A DNA stretch of 64,000 nt, taken from assembly GCA_027487555.1 (NCBI GenBank), contig JAIYDI010000015.1:1-64000 (forward strand), written 5' to 3'. A model generated the notes under the pieces. The model saw only the letters and a program-made list of their open reading frames with translations, was not told the DNA's origin and ran no database searches. The DNA is from Hyphomicrobiales bacterium. Lineage in GTDB: Bacteria; Pseudomonadota; Alphaproteobacteria; Rhizobiales; Devosiaceae. Positions 23,434 to 33,870 of the stretch are shown piece by piece (position 1 is the stretch's first letter; every line of letters begins with the position of its first letter). The position numbers and the translations under genes were made by a program.

Positions 23434-24015
23434 ATGACCGAAACGATTCTCGATCTCGATCAGCCGATTTTCAGCACTGCTGAGTGTGCCGCGATTGCGA
23501 ATGTCACGCCCAACAATATCCGGGCATGGCAGCAACGCGGACACCTGAAGCTTTCGGATTTCGACAAGGAAGCGGAGGGGAACGGTAAGGCGGGGCTACT
23601 GACCCCGCGCACCGTTCTGATGATCGCGATTGCGGGCGAGATGCTGCAGCATGGGCTTGCGGGCGCTCCATCGGTTGCGATCGCGGCAGCTCATCACTTC
23701 ATGTGGCATGGAGCCGAGACGGGCGGGCGGCGCCGCTTGCCGGGTCACCTCTATCAGGATGGCCGCACCTTCCTGGTGGTGCCGAAGGATAGGAGCCCGC
23801 TCACCATATGCATGCTCCCAAACGACCGATTTCAGGACTTCTGGCGTGCCAACTTCATCGGCGCCTCATTCTTCGTGCTCGAAGTGGATGAGACCTATGT
23901 CGGCACCATGGTCCGCATGCAGAAGGTGCTGAAGGCGCACCACAAGAGCGACACAATGGCATGGCGCGCGGTTCGCGCCCGCGAGTTGCTCGCCAGCGAG
24001 AAGGCGGAGGCGTGA
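23434..24015 (+). CDS. Helix-turn-helix regulator of the element (MerR-like)
   Basis: A 193-residue protein with an N-terminal MerR/excisionase-type HTH at about residues 12-45 (FSTAECAAIANVTPNNIRAWQQRGHL), then a helical, partly hydrophobic domain of unknown family. It precedes the excisionase-like and integrase genes, overlapping the next start by one base (TGATG). It likely controls integration, excision or replication of the element. GAGGTG precedes the ATG. The ligand and operator are unknown. Confidence 0.65.
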   Translation: MTETILDLDQPIFSTAECAAIANVTPNNIRAWQQRGHLKLSDFDKEAEGNGKAGLLTPRTVLMIAIAGEMLQHGLAGAPSVAIAAAHHFMWHGAETGGRRRLPGHLYQDGRTFLVVPKDRSPLTICMLPNDRFQDFWRANFIGASFFVLEVDETYVGTMVRMQKVLKAHHKSDTMAWRAVRARELLASEKAEA

Positions 24016-24293
24016 TGCGGTTCCGGGTCAATCCCCGCGACGTTTCGCTTGAGGCTGCAGCGCGTCGGCTTGGCATGTCGCCCAAGGCATTCGAGGAGGC
24101 TCTGCCCAATCTTATCGCGCGCGGCTTTCCAAAGCCGGACCCCGACACTGGCAATCACGATCTCGATGCCATCGATCGGTGGTGCGATGCACGGCACCCT
24201 CACCTGTTTCCCATGTCCGCTCCGATCGCGGCACGTGACGCCTCATCCATCGTCAAGGATCGGCTCGCGGCGATGAAGGTGAGCAATGGCTAA
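24015..24293 (+). CDS. Excisionase-like small DNA-binding protein
   Basis: A 92-residue protein with a winged-helix/excisionase-like N-terminus (SLEAAARRLGMSPKAFEEALPNLIARGFPKPDPDTG), where PKPD-x-DTG resembles the wing that follows HTH_17 domains. It overlaps the integrase start by 8 bases. Location directly before the integrase fits a recombination directionality factor (inference). Confidence 0.65.
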   Translation: MRFRVNPRDVSLEAAARRLGMSPKAFEEALPNLIARGFPKPDPDTGNHDLDAIDRWCDARHPHLFPMSAPIAARDASSIVKDRLAAMKVSNG

Positions 24294-25443
24294 GAAGGGG
24301 CGGCCCAGGCACTATGTAGTGAAGCGCGGCCGCGCCTTCTGGCAGCCGACCAAGAAGATGCGCGCGCTCGGCTTTCAGGCAGTACCGCTTGGCGAGGATA
24401 GCCCCGAGGCGTTCCGTCTTTGCGAGGAGTGGAATCGCCGGTGGGACTTGCTCCGGACTGGCGTTCAGTCGTCGCTGGCGCTCGCGGGAGCGGACAACCT
24501 GTCTCCGGATCGGCCCGAGGCCCTTACCATCTATCCGCCGCGCTCGCTCGGTGCTGCATTCAAAGAGTACCGCGCCACCATTGAGTGGACGAAAAAGGCG
24601 CCGGCGACCCGCGACGAGTGGGAACGATGCTGGCGCCACATCAAGCCCGTGTTCGGCGACCTTGACCCAAGGACTGTGAGCCTCGGAGACATCAGCGAGT
24701 TTCGGGAGGCGATCTCCCAGCTCATCAGTCCGGGCGAAGCCTTCCGAGTGATCAAAATCTGGCGCGCCCTGTGGAAGATCGCAGCCGCCCTGCACTACTG
24801 CACACGCGATGCCGACCCTTCCCTAGCCATCCGCAATTCGGCGCCGGCAGGACGATCGGCGACGTGGACAGAGGGCGAAGCGGTGCGCCTGGTGAAGCAG
24901 GCTTGGCGGATGGGATATCACGGCTTGGCGGCAGTGATTGCGGTCGCGTGGGACACCCAACTCGCTCCGCAGGACGTTAGGGACCTTCGGGCCGAACAGA
25001 TGGCAGAGGCCCGGACCGGGCAGCTGTTTTTCACGGAACGGGGCAAGACCGGCAAGCCTGTTGGCGGTCTCCTATGCCGGCGGACTCAGCTGGTGATTGC
25101 TGCCTATCTGGAACGCCTTGGCTTGGAGCTGCTGGACGATGCCCACATCTTCCGCAATCGCTCAGGCCGCCCTTACAGCAAGGACACGCTGGGGGACGAT
25201 TTCCGCGATGTGCGGCTGGTCTTGTTCGGCCGCGATGAGACGCGCCGACTCGGCCACGACTTCCGACGTTCGGGAGCGGTCGAAGCCATCGTGGGGGATG
25301 CCACTCCGGCAGCACTGTCGCACGCAATGGGCAACACGCTCTCAGCTTCAAACACCCTGTTTCGCACCTATGTGCCGGTTCGGGCGGAGACCATCCGTGC
25401 CGTCCGAGATGCGCGCCTGAAAGGTCGCGGGAAGCTCAGATGA
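24286..25443 (+). CDS. Tyrosine recombinase/integrase of the element
   Basis: A 385-residue phage-type integrase that should recombine the tRNA-Asp attachment site. An N-terminal arm and core-binding region precede the catalytic domain. Box II is clear (LGHDFRRSG, HxxR) and the nucleophile is probably Tyr in LFRTYVPV. The box I arginine is not at its usual place, the equivalent segment reading DTQLAPQDVRDLR. I recall related integrases in this order with the same DTxxxPxDVR pattern, so this may be a family feature. The gene ends 105 bases before attR. Confidence 0.9.
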   Translation: MAKKGRPRHYVVKRGRAFWQPTKKMRALGFQAVPLGEDSPEAFRLCEEWNRRWDLLRTGVQSSLALAGADNLSPDRPEALTIYPPRSLGAAFKEYRATIEWTKKAPATRDEWERCWRHIKPVFGDLDPRTVSLGDISEFREAISQLISPGEAFRVIKIWRALWKIAAALHYCTRDADPSLAIRNSAPAGRSATWTEGEAVRLVKQAWRMGYHGLAAVIAVAWDTQLAPQDVRDLRAEQMAEARTGQLFFTERGKTGKPVGGLLCRRTQLVIAAYLERLGLELLDDAHIFRNRSGRPYSKDTLGDDFRDVRLVLFGRDETRRLGHDFRRSGAVEAIVGDATPAALSHAMGNTLSASNTLFRTYVPVRAETIRAVRDARLKGRGKLR

Positions 25444-25548
25444 GAACGGAACCGGCTCAAAAGTTTGAACGCGACTTCATAGAAAGTTGGAACGCCAGAC
25501 TTCGGGAGATTTCATCAAACGCCAACCCCTTGAAAAGCGAGGAGAAAA

Positions 25549-25625
<77 letters not shown>

Positions 25626-25746
25626 ATGGCGACTGTGCCGCGCGACGTGGGGATCGTTTAGAGGGCTGACGGTTGAGTGTCAAGCATCTATTTTCGAATT
25701 TGTGCGACAGATGAAAATTCGGCCGCAAAGCCCTATTTCAGCAACA

Positions 25747-25778
25747 TAAAAGGCCGCCCAACCTAACGGTCGGCGGCC
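25747..25778 (-). terminator. Terminator between tRNA-Val and tRNA-Asp
   Basis: GGCCGCC and GGCGGCC pair around a 13-base loop (arms 25752-25758 and 25772-25778). On the minus strand a TTTTAT tract follows. It lies downstream of tRNA-Val, so tRNA-Asp probably has its own promoter. Confidence 0.65.
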
Positions 25779-25796
25779 CTTCGGCATTCTGGGATA

Positions 25797-25871
25797 TGGT
25801 GGGCGGTGACGGTCTCGAACCGCCGACCCTCTCGGTGTAAACGAGATGCTCTACCACTGAGCTAACCGCCC
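25797..25871 (-). tRNA. tRNA-Val (anticodon TAC)
   Basis: A 75-base cloverleaf with encoded CCA. The acceptor is GGGCGGT/ACCGCCC, the anticodon arm TCTCG-TTTACAC-CGAGA with anticodon TAC and the T arm GGCGGTTCGAGACCGTC. It follows hupB on the minus strand as in many alphaproteobacteria. Confidence 0.97.
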
Positions 25872-25999
25872 GGAACGACAGCGTCGCTCAGGAGCGCACT
25901 AAGTAGGGGTTGGTTCGATGCGCGTCAACCCGGGAACACCATGGACGCGAGCATGGCCACCAAAGGGCAGGCCAACGCTCGGCATCCGCGGCTACAAAC

Positions 26000-26275
26000 T
26001 TAGTTGATGGCGTCCTTGAGGCCCTTGCCGGGCTTGAACTTGGCCTGGTTGCTGGCCGGGATCTGAATCTCTGCGCCAGTGGCCGGGTTGCGTCCGACCG
26101 AGGCTTCGCGGCGCGACACGGCAAAAGTGCCGAAGCCGACCAGACGCACTTCGTCGCCGGCCTTGAGAGATGCCGTTATCGCATCGAAGACAGCGTCGAC
26201 GGCGTCAGCGGCCTGGGCCTTGGTCAGGCCCGTCTTGTCGGCGACGACGCCGATCAGGTCGTTCTTGTTGGACAT
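26000..26275 (-). CDS. hupB: DNA-binding protein HU
   Basis: A 91-residue histone-like protein that bends and compacts DNA as a dimer. The start MSNKNDLIGVVADKTGLTK, the core EVRLVGFGTFAVSRREA and the DNA-binding arm GRNPATGAEIQIPASN are canonical. The ATG at 26275 matches HU N-termini, so the upstream in-frame extension is not part of it. The neighbourhood (lon upstream, tRNA-Val downstream) is the conserved alphaproteobacterial one, except that phnM and a transporter relic now lie between lon and hupB. Confidence 0.97.
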   Translation of the reverse strand: MSNKNDLIGVVADKTGLTKAQAADAVDAVFDAITASLKAGDEVRLVGFGTFAVSRREASVGRNPATGAEIQIPASNQAKFKPGKGLKDAIN

Positions 26276-26408
26276 TGCGTTTCCTCGTTGTTGATTGCCC
26301 GCCCCTAAGGGCGAACGAAATGCCGCGACCCTTGGTCGATTCTGGCTGGAACGCAAGGCAATCCGGGCGTTTCCGCCGGCCCTGCACGCCATTCCTGTTA
26401 ATGATCCG

Positions 26409-27269
26409 TCAACCGGAACCCGCAGCGTTCGCGGCGTCGCTGCGTGATGGCTTATGCTTCAACCCTACCAGAAGCGGCAGCGCAAGTAGATAAACCGCTC
26501 CTCCCACGATCCACGCAACCCTGGGTCCATGTGGCTCGAGAGCAAAGCAGACGGCGGAGACGAACAAGGGTCCGAACACCGATGCGAGACAGAAAATGCT
26601 TCCCAGGACGCCCCGAAGTTTGCCCCGGCTGTCTCGATCGACCCACCGCGTCGTCAGCGACTGCAAAGCCGGCATGCCGATGCCCCCGAGCGCAAAGAGC
26701 GGCGCCAGCGCGCACAGCACCCATCCACACGGCGTAGGCCCGAGAATAGCCAATGCCGTCCACTCCCAGGCCATTCCCAATAGTACAACGCGGCGTCCGA
26801 AGCCGTTCAGCCGTCCGACCGGTCAGCGGTGCCGGCGCTAAGGCATAGAAAGGACCGAACATTGCATGGAACGGCCCGAACCGCTTCGGCCGCGGATCTT
26901 CCTCCGAAAAGTCGGTGGTGTAGGCCATGGCGACCGCCATGTTGGCACTGCTGAGCCAGGCAGTCGCGCGCCCGACCAGCAGCAGCCAGAGCGTCGGCTC
27001 AAATGCTATATCGAACAGCCGAAGGCCGCACCTGCCAGCGAAAACAGCAACACAGGAGGCCGGCCGAACCGGTCTTGCAGCACCCCGACAACCGGCGAAT
27101 GCACGAACTGCATCGCCAAGTAGAGCGCAAGCAGCAGCCCTACCTAATCCTCGATCTGTGAATCGTGCGGCACCTCGCGCAGAAGCTTGGGGAGGACCAG
27201 GAAAATCAGGCCTATGCCCATCCCATCAAGCAGAACGGCGGAAAGGTTGACGACCAGCACCTTGTTCAC
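26409..27269 (-). pseudogene. Decayed MFS transporter, TetA/Bcr-type
   Basis: Relic of a tetracycline-resistance-like major facilitator. Starting near GTG 27269, the fragments read VNLSAVLLDGMGIGLIFLVL, then an in-frame TAG at 27144-27146, then ALYLAMQFVHSPVVGVLQD, a second TAG near 27006, a frame change to TLWLLLVGRATAW and NMAVAMAYTTDF, then RLNGFGRRVVLLG in another frame, and finally GIGMPALQSLTTRWVDR to the end. About 100 residues of the middle helices are missing compared with TetA (about 400 residues). Two stops, at least two frameshifts and a deletion mean no functional protein. Confidence 0.85.
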
Positions 27270-27340
27270 ATTGGCCCCCAAGCAAGGCCATTGTTCTATT
27301 TTCGTTCACATTGCTCGACAAGTCACAACCTGCGTTTTTC

Positions 27341-28495
27341 CTATAGTCGGCGGGCGCCAGCCACCCACACGGCTCGGATCACTGGCACATCGTCGATAAG
27401 TCTCACCTGCAGGATGTCTGCACGGGCCCCTGGGCGCAGCGTTCCGCGATCGTCGAGCCCAGTTATCGCAGCTGGGGTCTCTGTAACCATCCGCACGCCG
27501 GTGGTGAGGTCGCCCGCGTCGCGCCCGATGATGAACGCAGCATGCAGCAGACTCGACGGCACGTAGTCCGAGGTCAGCGCGTCGAGCAAACCTTGCCGTG
27601 CGAGATCCCCAGCGCCGACGTTACCCGAATGCGAGCCGCCAAGCACCACGTTCGGCGATCCCATCACGACCGTCTGTCCAAGGCGTCGCGCCTCGCTCGC
27701 CGCTGCGATGGTTGTCGGAAACTCGCTGATTGTGATGCCATCTGCAACAGACTGCGCAACGTCATCGAGTGTGGTGTCATCGTGACTCGCCAGACGTATC
27801 TGCTTGTCACGACCGTGAGACGTAATGACCGCCCTTGCGGCCGGCACGAACGCGGCCTGCTGCGCCCGCCGGTCGGCGAGATAGTCGGACCACTCCGCGT
27901 CTGTCCACACCCGGTTGTTCTTCTTGCGGCGAAACTCGCGGTAGAGCGCCGTGTCATGCCACTGCCGTTGCCCGGGCGTATGGTCCATCATTGACAGCAG
28001 CCGCAGTCGCGGGTTGTCCACATGCTGCTCGATGATCGGCAGCAAGCCCCCATCCGAAAGCTCGCAGCGGAAGTGGAAGAAGTGCTCCACCCGCAGGGCG
28101 CCAGCCGCCCGCGCCTGATCGATGCCGTTGATGGCGGCACTCAGCATCCGGGTCCGCGCGCCAGCGCTGTCGTAGTCCCCCAGCGAGAGAGAATCGAACA
28201 CCGTAGTAATTCCCGCCGCCAGAATCTGCGCGTCATGCGCCAGTGCAGCCCCGAGTGGCGATGGCCAAGTGACGCCCGGCCGCGGGTGGAAGTGATGCTC
28301 GATATTGTCGGTATGGAGGTCGATCAGCCCCGGAATGAGGAAATCGCCCTCGCAATCATGTTCCACGGTACCCTGCCCTGCGGCATCGACGATCAGGCCG
28401 CCTGCAATCGCCAGTTCCGTCTCGTCGGTGTCGGCCGGTGCCAGCACGCGCGCATTCACCAGGCGCGCATCGCCCTGTTGCTGCCGACCCATCAT
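27341..28495 (-). CDS. phnM: Alpha-D-ribose 1-methylphosphonate 5-triphosphate diphosphatase
   Basis: An amidohydrolase-superfamily protein of about 384 residues. PhnM removes pyrophosphate from the ribose triphosphate intermediate in C-P lyase breakdown of phosphonates. The metal motif DLHTDNIEHHFHPRPG near residue 58, LSLGDYDSAG, MMDHTPGQRQ and SHDDTT fit PhnM. Several ATGs cluster at the start, and I chose 28495 because AAGGGAG lies six bases upstream. No other phn gene is in the window, so it is an orphan here, lying between lon and the transporter relic. Another amidohydrolase substrate is possible. Confidence 0.85.
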   Translation of the reverse strand: MMGRQQQGDARLVNARVLAPADTDETELAIAGGLIVDAAGQGTVEHDCEGDFLIPGLIDLHTDNIEHHFHPRPGVTWPSPLGAALAHDAQILAAGITTVFDSLSLGDYDSAGARTRMLSAAINGIDQARAAGALRVEHFFHFRCELSDGGLLPIIEQHVDNPRLRLLSMMDHTPGQRQWHDTALYREFRRKKNNRVWTDAEWSDYLADRRAQQAAFVPAARAVITSHGRDKQIRLASHDDTTLDDVAQSVADGITISEFPTTIAAASEARRLGQTVVMGSPNVVLGGSHSGNVGAGDLARQGLLDALTSDYVPSSLLHAAFIIGRDAGDLTTGVRMVTETPAAITGLDDRGTLRPGARADILQVRLIDDVPVIRAVWVAGARRL

Positions 28496-28553
28496 CGTCA
28501 TCTCCCTTGAAGGCACGGGCTGATAGTGCGGTCTTGTGACGCCAATGCGACAC

Positions 28554-28583
28554 CAAAACAAAACGGCGCCCCGTGGGGCGCCG
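28554..28583 (-). terminator. Rho-independent terminator after lon
   Basis: A perfect 9-bp stem (CGGCGCCCC with GGGGCGCCG, 2-base spacer, 28564-28583) followed on the minus strand by TTTTGTTTTGG. It separates lon from phnM. Confidence 0.92.
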
Positions 28584-28604
28584 CCAATTTGAAACCGAAC
28601 AGCG

Positions 28605-31043
<2,439 letters not shown>

Positions 31044-31213
31044 ATGAGGTCCTTTCATGGACACGGCCAGGTTCGGCCCTGGTCGTATCCGTCTAGCAAT
31101 CCGGCCGGTCCCCGACATGGGCGGCAAGCCTGATTCCGACAATTAAATAGGCGTTTGCTACCAAAGGGCAAGTGAACCTGCCCTTTTTGACGGGCACATC
31201 CATTCTGCGAGCG

Positions 31214-32359
31214 CTACGAGATCGACCACGTCGTGTTCCCCTCACCATTGTGGCGAACGTAGCGCGCCCTCGGCCGGATCAATTGACCTGACTCAAGCTG
31301 TTCAATCATGTGGGCCAACCAGCCAGCGCTGCGCGCCAGCGCAAATAGCGTCAGCGGCGCCTCCTTGGGCAGGTTGAATGCGCTAGCTAGTGCAGAAAGG
31401 GCGAAGTCCACGTTTGGTGCTTCTCCGGTTAGCTCCCGACCGACACGCTCAAATGCTTTGTACTCGTTAGGCGCCTCGAACGCGTCGAGCAGCGCGCGGG
31501 CCCGAACGTCGCCAAGTGGATAGAGCCTGTGCCCGAAACCGGGGAGGACTCGCCCCTCGCCAAGCCAGTTGCGCAAACTGCTTTCGGCATCGGCTGTTGC
31601 TCCAAGGTCGTCTGCCAACGCGCTGACATACCCGGCCGACATACCATGCCGCGGGCCGAGGAGTGCTCCGAGACCAGCAAGCATACCCGCTGCAAGCGGC
31701 GCCCCGGTCGAGACGGTCACCCGCGCGGCAAAGGTGGACGGGTTGAGCTCATGGTCGGCCAGCAGCACCAATGCCCTTGAGATCGGCGCGGAAGCGTTGT
31801 CGACTTTCCACCGCCGTGCGAGGCGCGCTGCGACATCCCCGCGATCCGGCCCTGCCAGTTTGTCCGTGACAAGACCGAGTAGATCCGCTGCCTCGGCACG
31901 CAGTTCCAGCCTGCTCATCCCGAGCGATGGTCGCGCGCTACCTAGCCGCCCAGCAAGGTCGAGCAGCAAATTCGGAATTCCAAGGTCATGGGATCCGACA
32001 GTCGGTAGACCGCCCAATGGGGTTTCGAGCAGTCGCTCTGCTACGTCCTCGAACGCGAGAGCCCCTGCAAGTACGACTGCGTCCTGCCCGCGGTAGATCA
32101 GGCGCCCATCGACCACCGTCGATATCGCGGTCTTGAACAGTGGCTCGCCCCAGTCCACCGCCTCCGCTGCCACGGAAGCACTGGGCCTTCGGCCTCGCGC
32201 CTTGCCGGCGAGCCGCTCCACGTCATCGGCAAGGTACTGGCTCCGCCGCGCATCGGTGGGGTCGGGCCGCGCCCGGATGCGGCCGCGGCTGACATTCGCG
32301 TAGAGGCTCTGGGGCTTGCTCCCCAGCCGCTTCAGGGCTTCGGCAGCGGATAACCACAT
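31214..32359 (-). CDS. Citrate synthase paralog with N-terminal DNA-binding domain
   Basis: A 381-residue fusion. Residues 1-55 form a MerR/excisionase-like HTH (WLSAAEALKRLGSKPQSLY, then RSQYLADDVERLAG). The rest is a citrate synthase fold, with DHELNPSTFAARV, GFGHRLYP and PNVDF. The first catalytic His motif, usually HGG(A), reads PRHGMSAG, so the His is kept in a changed context. The family condenses acetyl-CoA with oxaloacetate; whether this one does, or senses a metabolite to control DNA binding, is unknown. It is divergent from a second paralog across an 86-base palindrome-rich gap, and its ATG lies inside one palindrome arm. Confidence 0.85.
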   Translation of the reverse strand: MWLSAAEALKRLGSKPQSLYANVSRGRIRARPDPTDARRSQYLADDVERLAGKARGRRPSASVAAEAVDWGEPLFKTAISTVVDGRLIYRGQDAVVLAGALAFEDVAERLLETPLGGLPTVGSHDLGIPNLLLDLAGRLGSARPSLGMSRLELRAEAADLLGLVTDKLAGPDRGDVAARLARRWKVDNASAPISRALVLLADHELNPSTFAARVTVSTGAPLAAGMLAGLGALLGPRHGMSAGYVSALADDLGATADAESSLRNWLGEGRVLPGFGHRLYPLGDVRARALLDAFEAPNEYKAFERVGRELTGEAPNVDFALSALASAFNLPKEAPLTLFALARSAGWLAHMIEQLESGQLIRPRARYVRHNGEGNTTWSIS

Positions 32360-32403
32360 TGACGCCTCACATTGATCAATATCATCAAGATTGACGTCAA
32401 TGT
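32356..32403. promoter_or_regulatory. Palindromic operator region between divergent citrate synthase genes
   Basis: ACATTGACG (32356-32364) and its reverse complement CGTCAATGT (32395-32403) bracket the palindromes ATTGATCAAT (32371-32380) and TTGACGTCAA (32391-32400). TTGA is repeated throughout. The left arm covers the start codon of the HTH-citrate synthase gene. Binding by that protein's HTH domain is the natural inference. Confidence 0.6.
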
Positions 32404-32445
32404 TAGCACACCTATCTTGCTGGCAAATATCCCCGGAGATGGAAA

Positions 32446-33540
32446 ATGAGTGCAGGCTTGGCAGATGTGATTGCAGCGGAAACCGTGCTGTCAGATGTGG
32501 ATGGCCTTGCGGGCCGCCTGGTGATCCGCGGGTACGCCCTTGTCGAACTCGCCGGCCACTGGCGCTTCGAAGCGGTTGCGCACCTGCTGCTCGAAGGTGC
32601 GTTCGACAATCTTCCCGAGGTAGATGCCTTCACCCTCCTGTTGGGCGCGGCGCGGCTGTCGGTGTTCAGGTCCCTCGATCCCTCGCTCGCCAGCCTGCCC
32701 CTCTACGACGCCGTGCGCGCCCAGTTGGCGCGCCTGCCGGACGGCGACGATCTTGATACGGCCGTGCTGCTGATGGCCGCCCCGGCCGTGGTGCTGCCTG
32801 CTATGCTGCGGTTGCAGGCCGGCAAGGCAGCAATTGCGCCCACGCCGTCCGACTCGCATGCGGCCGATATGCTGGCCATGCTTGGTGAGGGCGTCGCCGA
32901 CCCTGCCCGCGCGCTTGCCCTCGAAACCTACCTCGTCACCGTCATCGATCACGGCCTCAACGCCTCCACCTTCGCGGCGCGCGTTGTGTCGTCGACAGAG
33001 GCTGGGCTGATGTCGGCGGTGCTCGCGGCCATGGGCGCACTCAAGGGGCCCCTGCATGGGGGCGCACCGGGTCCGGTGCTCGATATGCTCGACGCCGTCG
33101 GCACGCCCGCGAACGCCGAACCCTGGATCGCCGCGGAACTTGCCGCCGGGCGACGCCTGATGGGTTTCGGGCACCGAATCTACCGCGTGCGCGACCCGCG
33201 CGCCGACGCGCTCAAGGCAGCGCTCGTGCGCCTCACCGCAAGTCTCGGTCACGACGGCGCTTCCGACAGGTCGCGGCTCGAGCTTGCGTCCGCGGTGGAA
33301 ACAGCAGCTCTGTCCGCGCTCGCAACGCACAAGCCTGACCGTCCCCTTGCAACCAATGTCGAGTTCTACACGGCCCTGCTGCTGGAAGCGGTCGGCTTCC
33401 CGCGGGACGCGTTCACCTCGGTGTTTGCGACGGGACGCGTGGCTGGATGGTTGGCGCATGCCCGCGAGCAGCGGCTGCGCGGCAAACTTATCCGGCCGAA
33501 ATCGCTCTATGTCGGCCCGGTTCCGGCCGAAGCGGCGTGA
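32446..33540 (+). CDS. Citrate synthase/methylcitrate synthase family protein
   Basis: A 364-residue citrate synthase-fold protein without the HTH domain. Catalytic elements include LHGGAPGP near residue 204 (first His), MGFGHRIYRVRDPRADA near 243 (second His and CoA contacts) and NVEFYTALLLEAVGFP near 304, where Glu replaces the usual catalytic Asp. CitA-like and methylcitrate synthases of this branch often carry Glu there (recollection). GGAGATGGAAA precedes the ATG. It is divergent from the HTH fusion, probably sharing one control region. The two may form a hetero-oligomer. Confidence 0.87.
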   Translation: MSAGLADVIAAETVLSDVDGLAGRLVIRGYALVELAGHWRFEAVAHLLLEGAFDNLPEVDAFTLLLGAARLSVFRSLDPSLASLPLYDAVRAQLARLPDGDDLDTAVLLMAAPAVVLPAMLRLQAGKAAIAPTPSDSHAADMLAMLGEGVADPARALALETYLVTVIDHGLNASTFAARVVSSTEAGLMSAVLAAMGALKGPLHGGAPGPVLDMLDAVGTPANAEPWIAAELAAGRRLMGFGHRIYRVRDPRADALKAALVRLTASLGHDGASDRSRLELASAVETAALSALATHKPDRPLATNVEFYTALLLEAVGFPRDAFTSVFATGRVAGWLAHAREQRLRGKLIRPKSLYVGPVPAEAA

Positions 33541-33549
33541 TGGGCCGGC

Positions 33550-33870
33550 TCATTCCAGCGTAAGAGCGACAGGGACGCAGTCGATCAAGCGCAAGGCGAC
33601 GACCATTTCGGCCGTCGCCAACTTGTATGCAAGGAAGTGCGGCGACTGGATGTGCGCCTCATAGGCCTGCCTATCCCGATAGACTTCCAGCAGCCGGACG
33701 TGGGATGGACGATCAACGGTTTGCACTGCCTGCAACTGCAGCACGCCCGGCTCAACCGTGAGCGAGGCGGCGATTTCCCGTCTCAACTCCACCAGATAGG
33801 CCGCAAGCTGGTTCGGATCGACGTCGATCTCGGCGATCCGGACCAGCAGATGATCCGCTGCAATGCTCAC
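33550..33870 (-). CDS. Antibiotic biosynthesis monooxygenase (ABM) domain protein
   Basis: A 106-residue ferredoxin-like protein of the ABM/quinol monooxygenase family: VRIAEIDVDPNQLAAYL, then a central EPGVLQLQAVQ and LLEVYRDRQAYEAHIQSPHFLAYK, the last being characteristic. Members act as small cofactor-free oxygenases or as dimeric binding proteins. The start overlaps the cysK stop (ATGA), so it is translated from the cysK mRNA. The substrate is unknown. Confidence 0.85.
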   Translation of the reverse strand: MSIAADHLLVRIAEIDVDPNQLAAYLVELRREIAASLTVEPGVLQLQAVQTVDRPSHVRLLEVYRDRQAYEAHIQSPHFLAYKLATAEMVVALRLIDCVPVALTLE

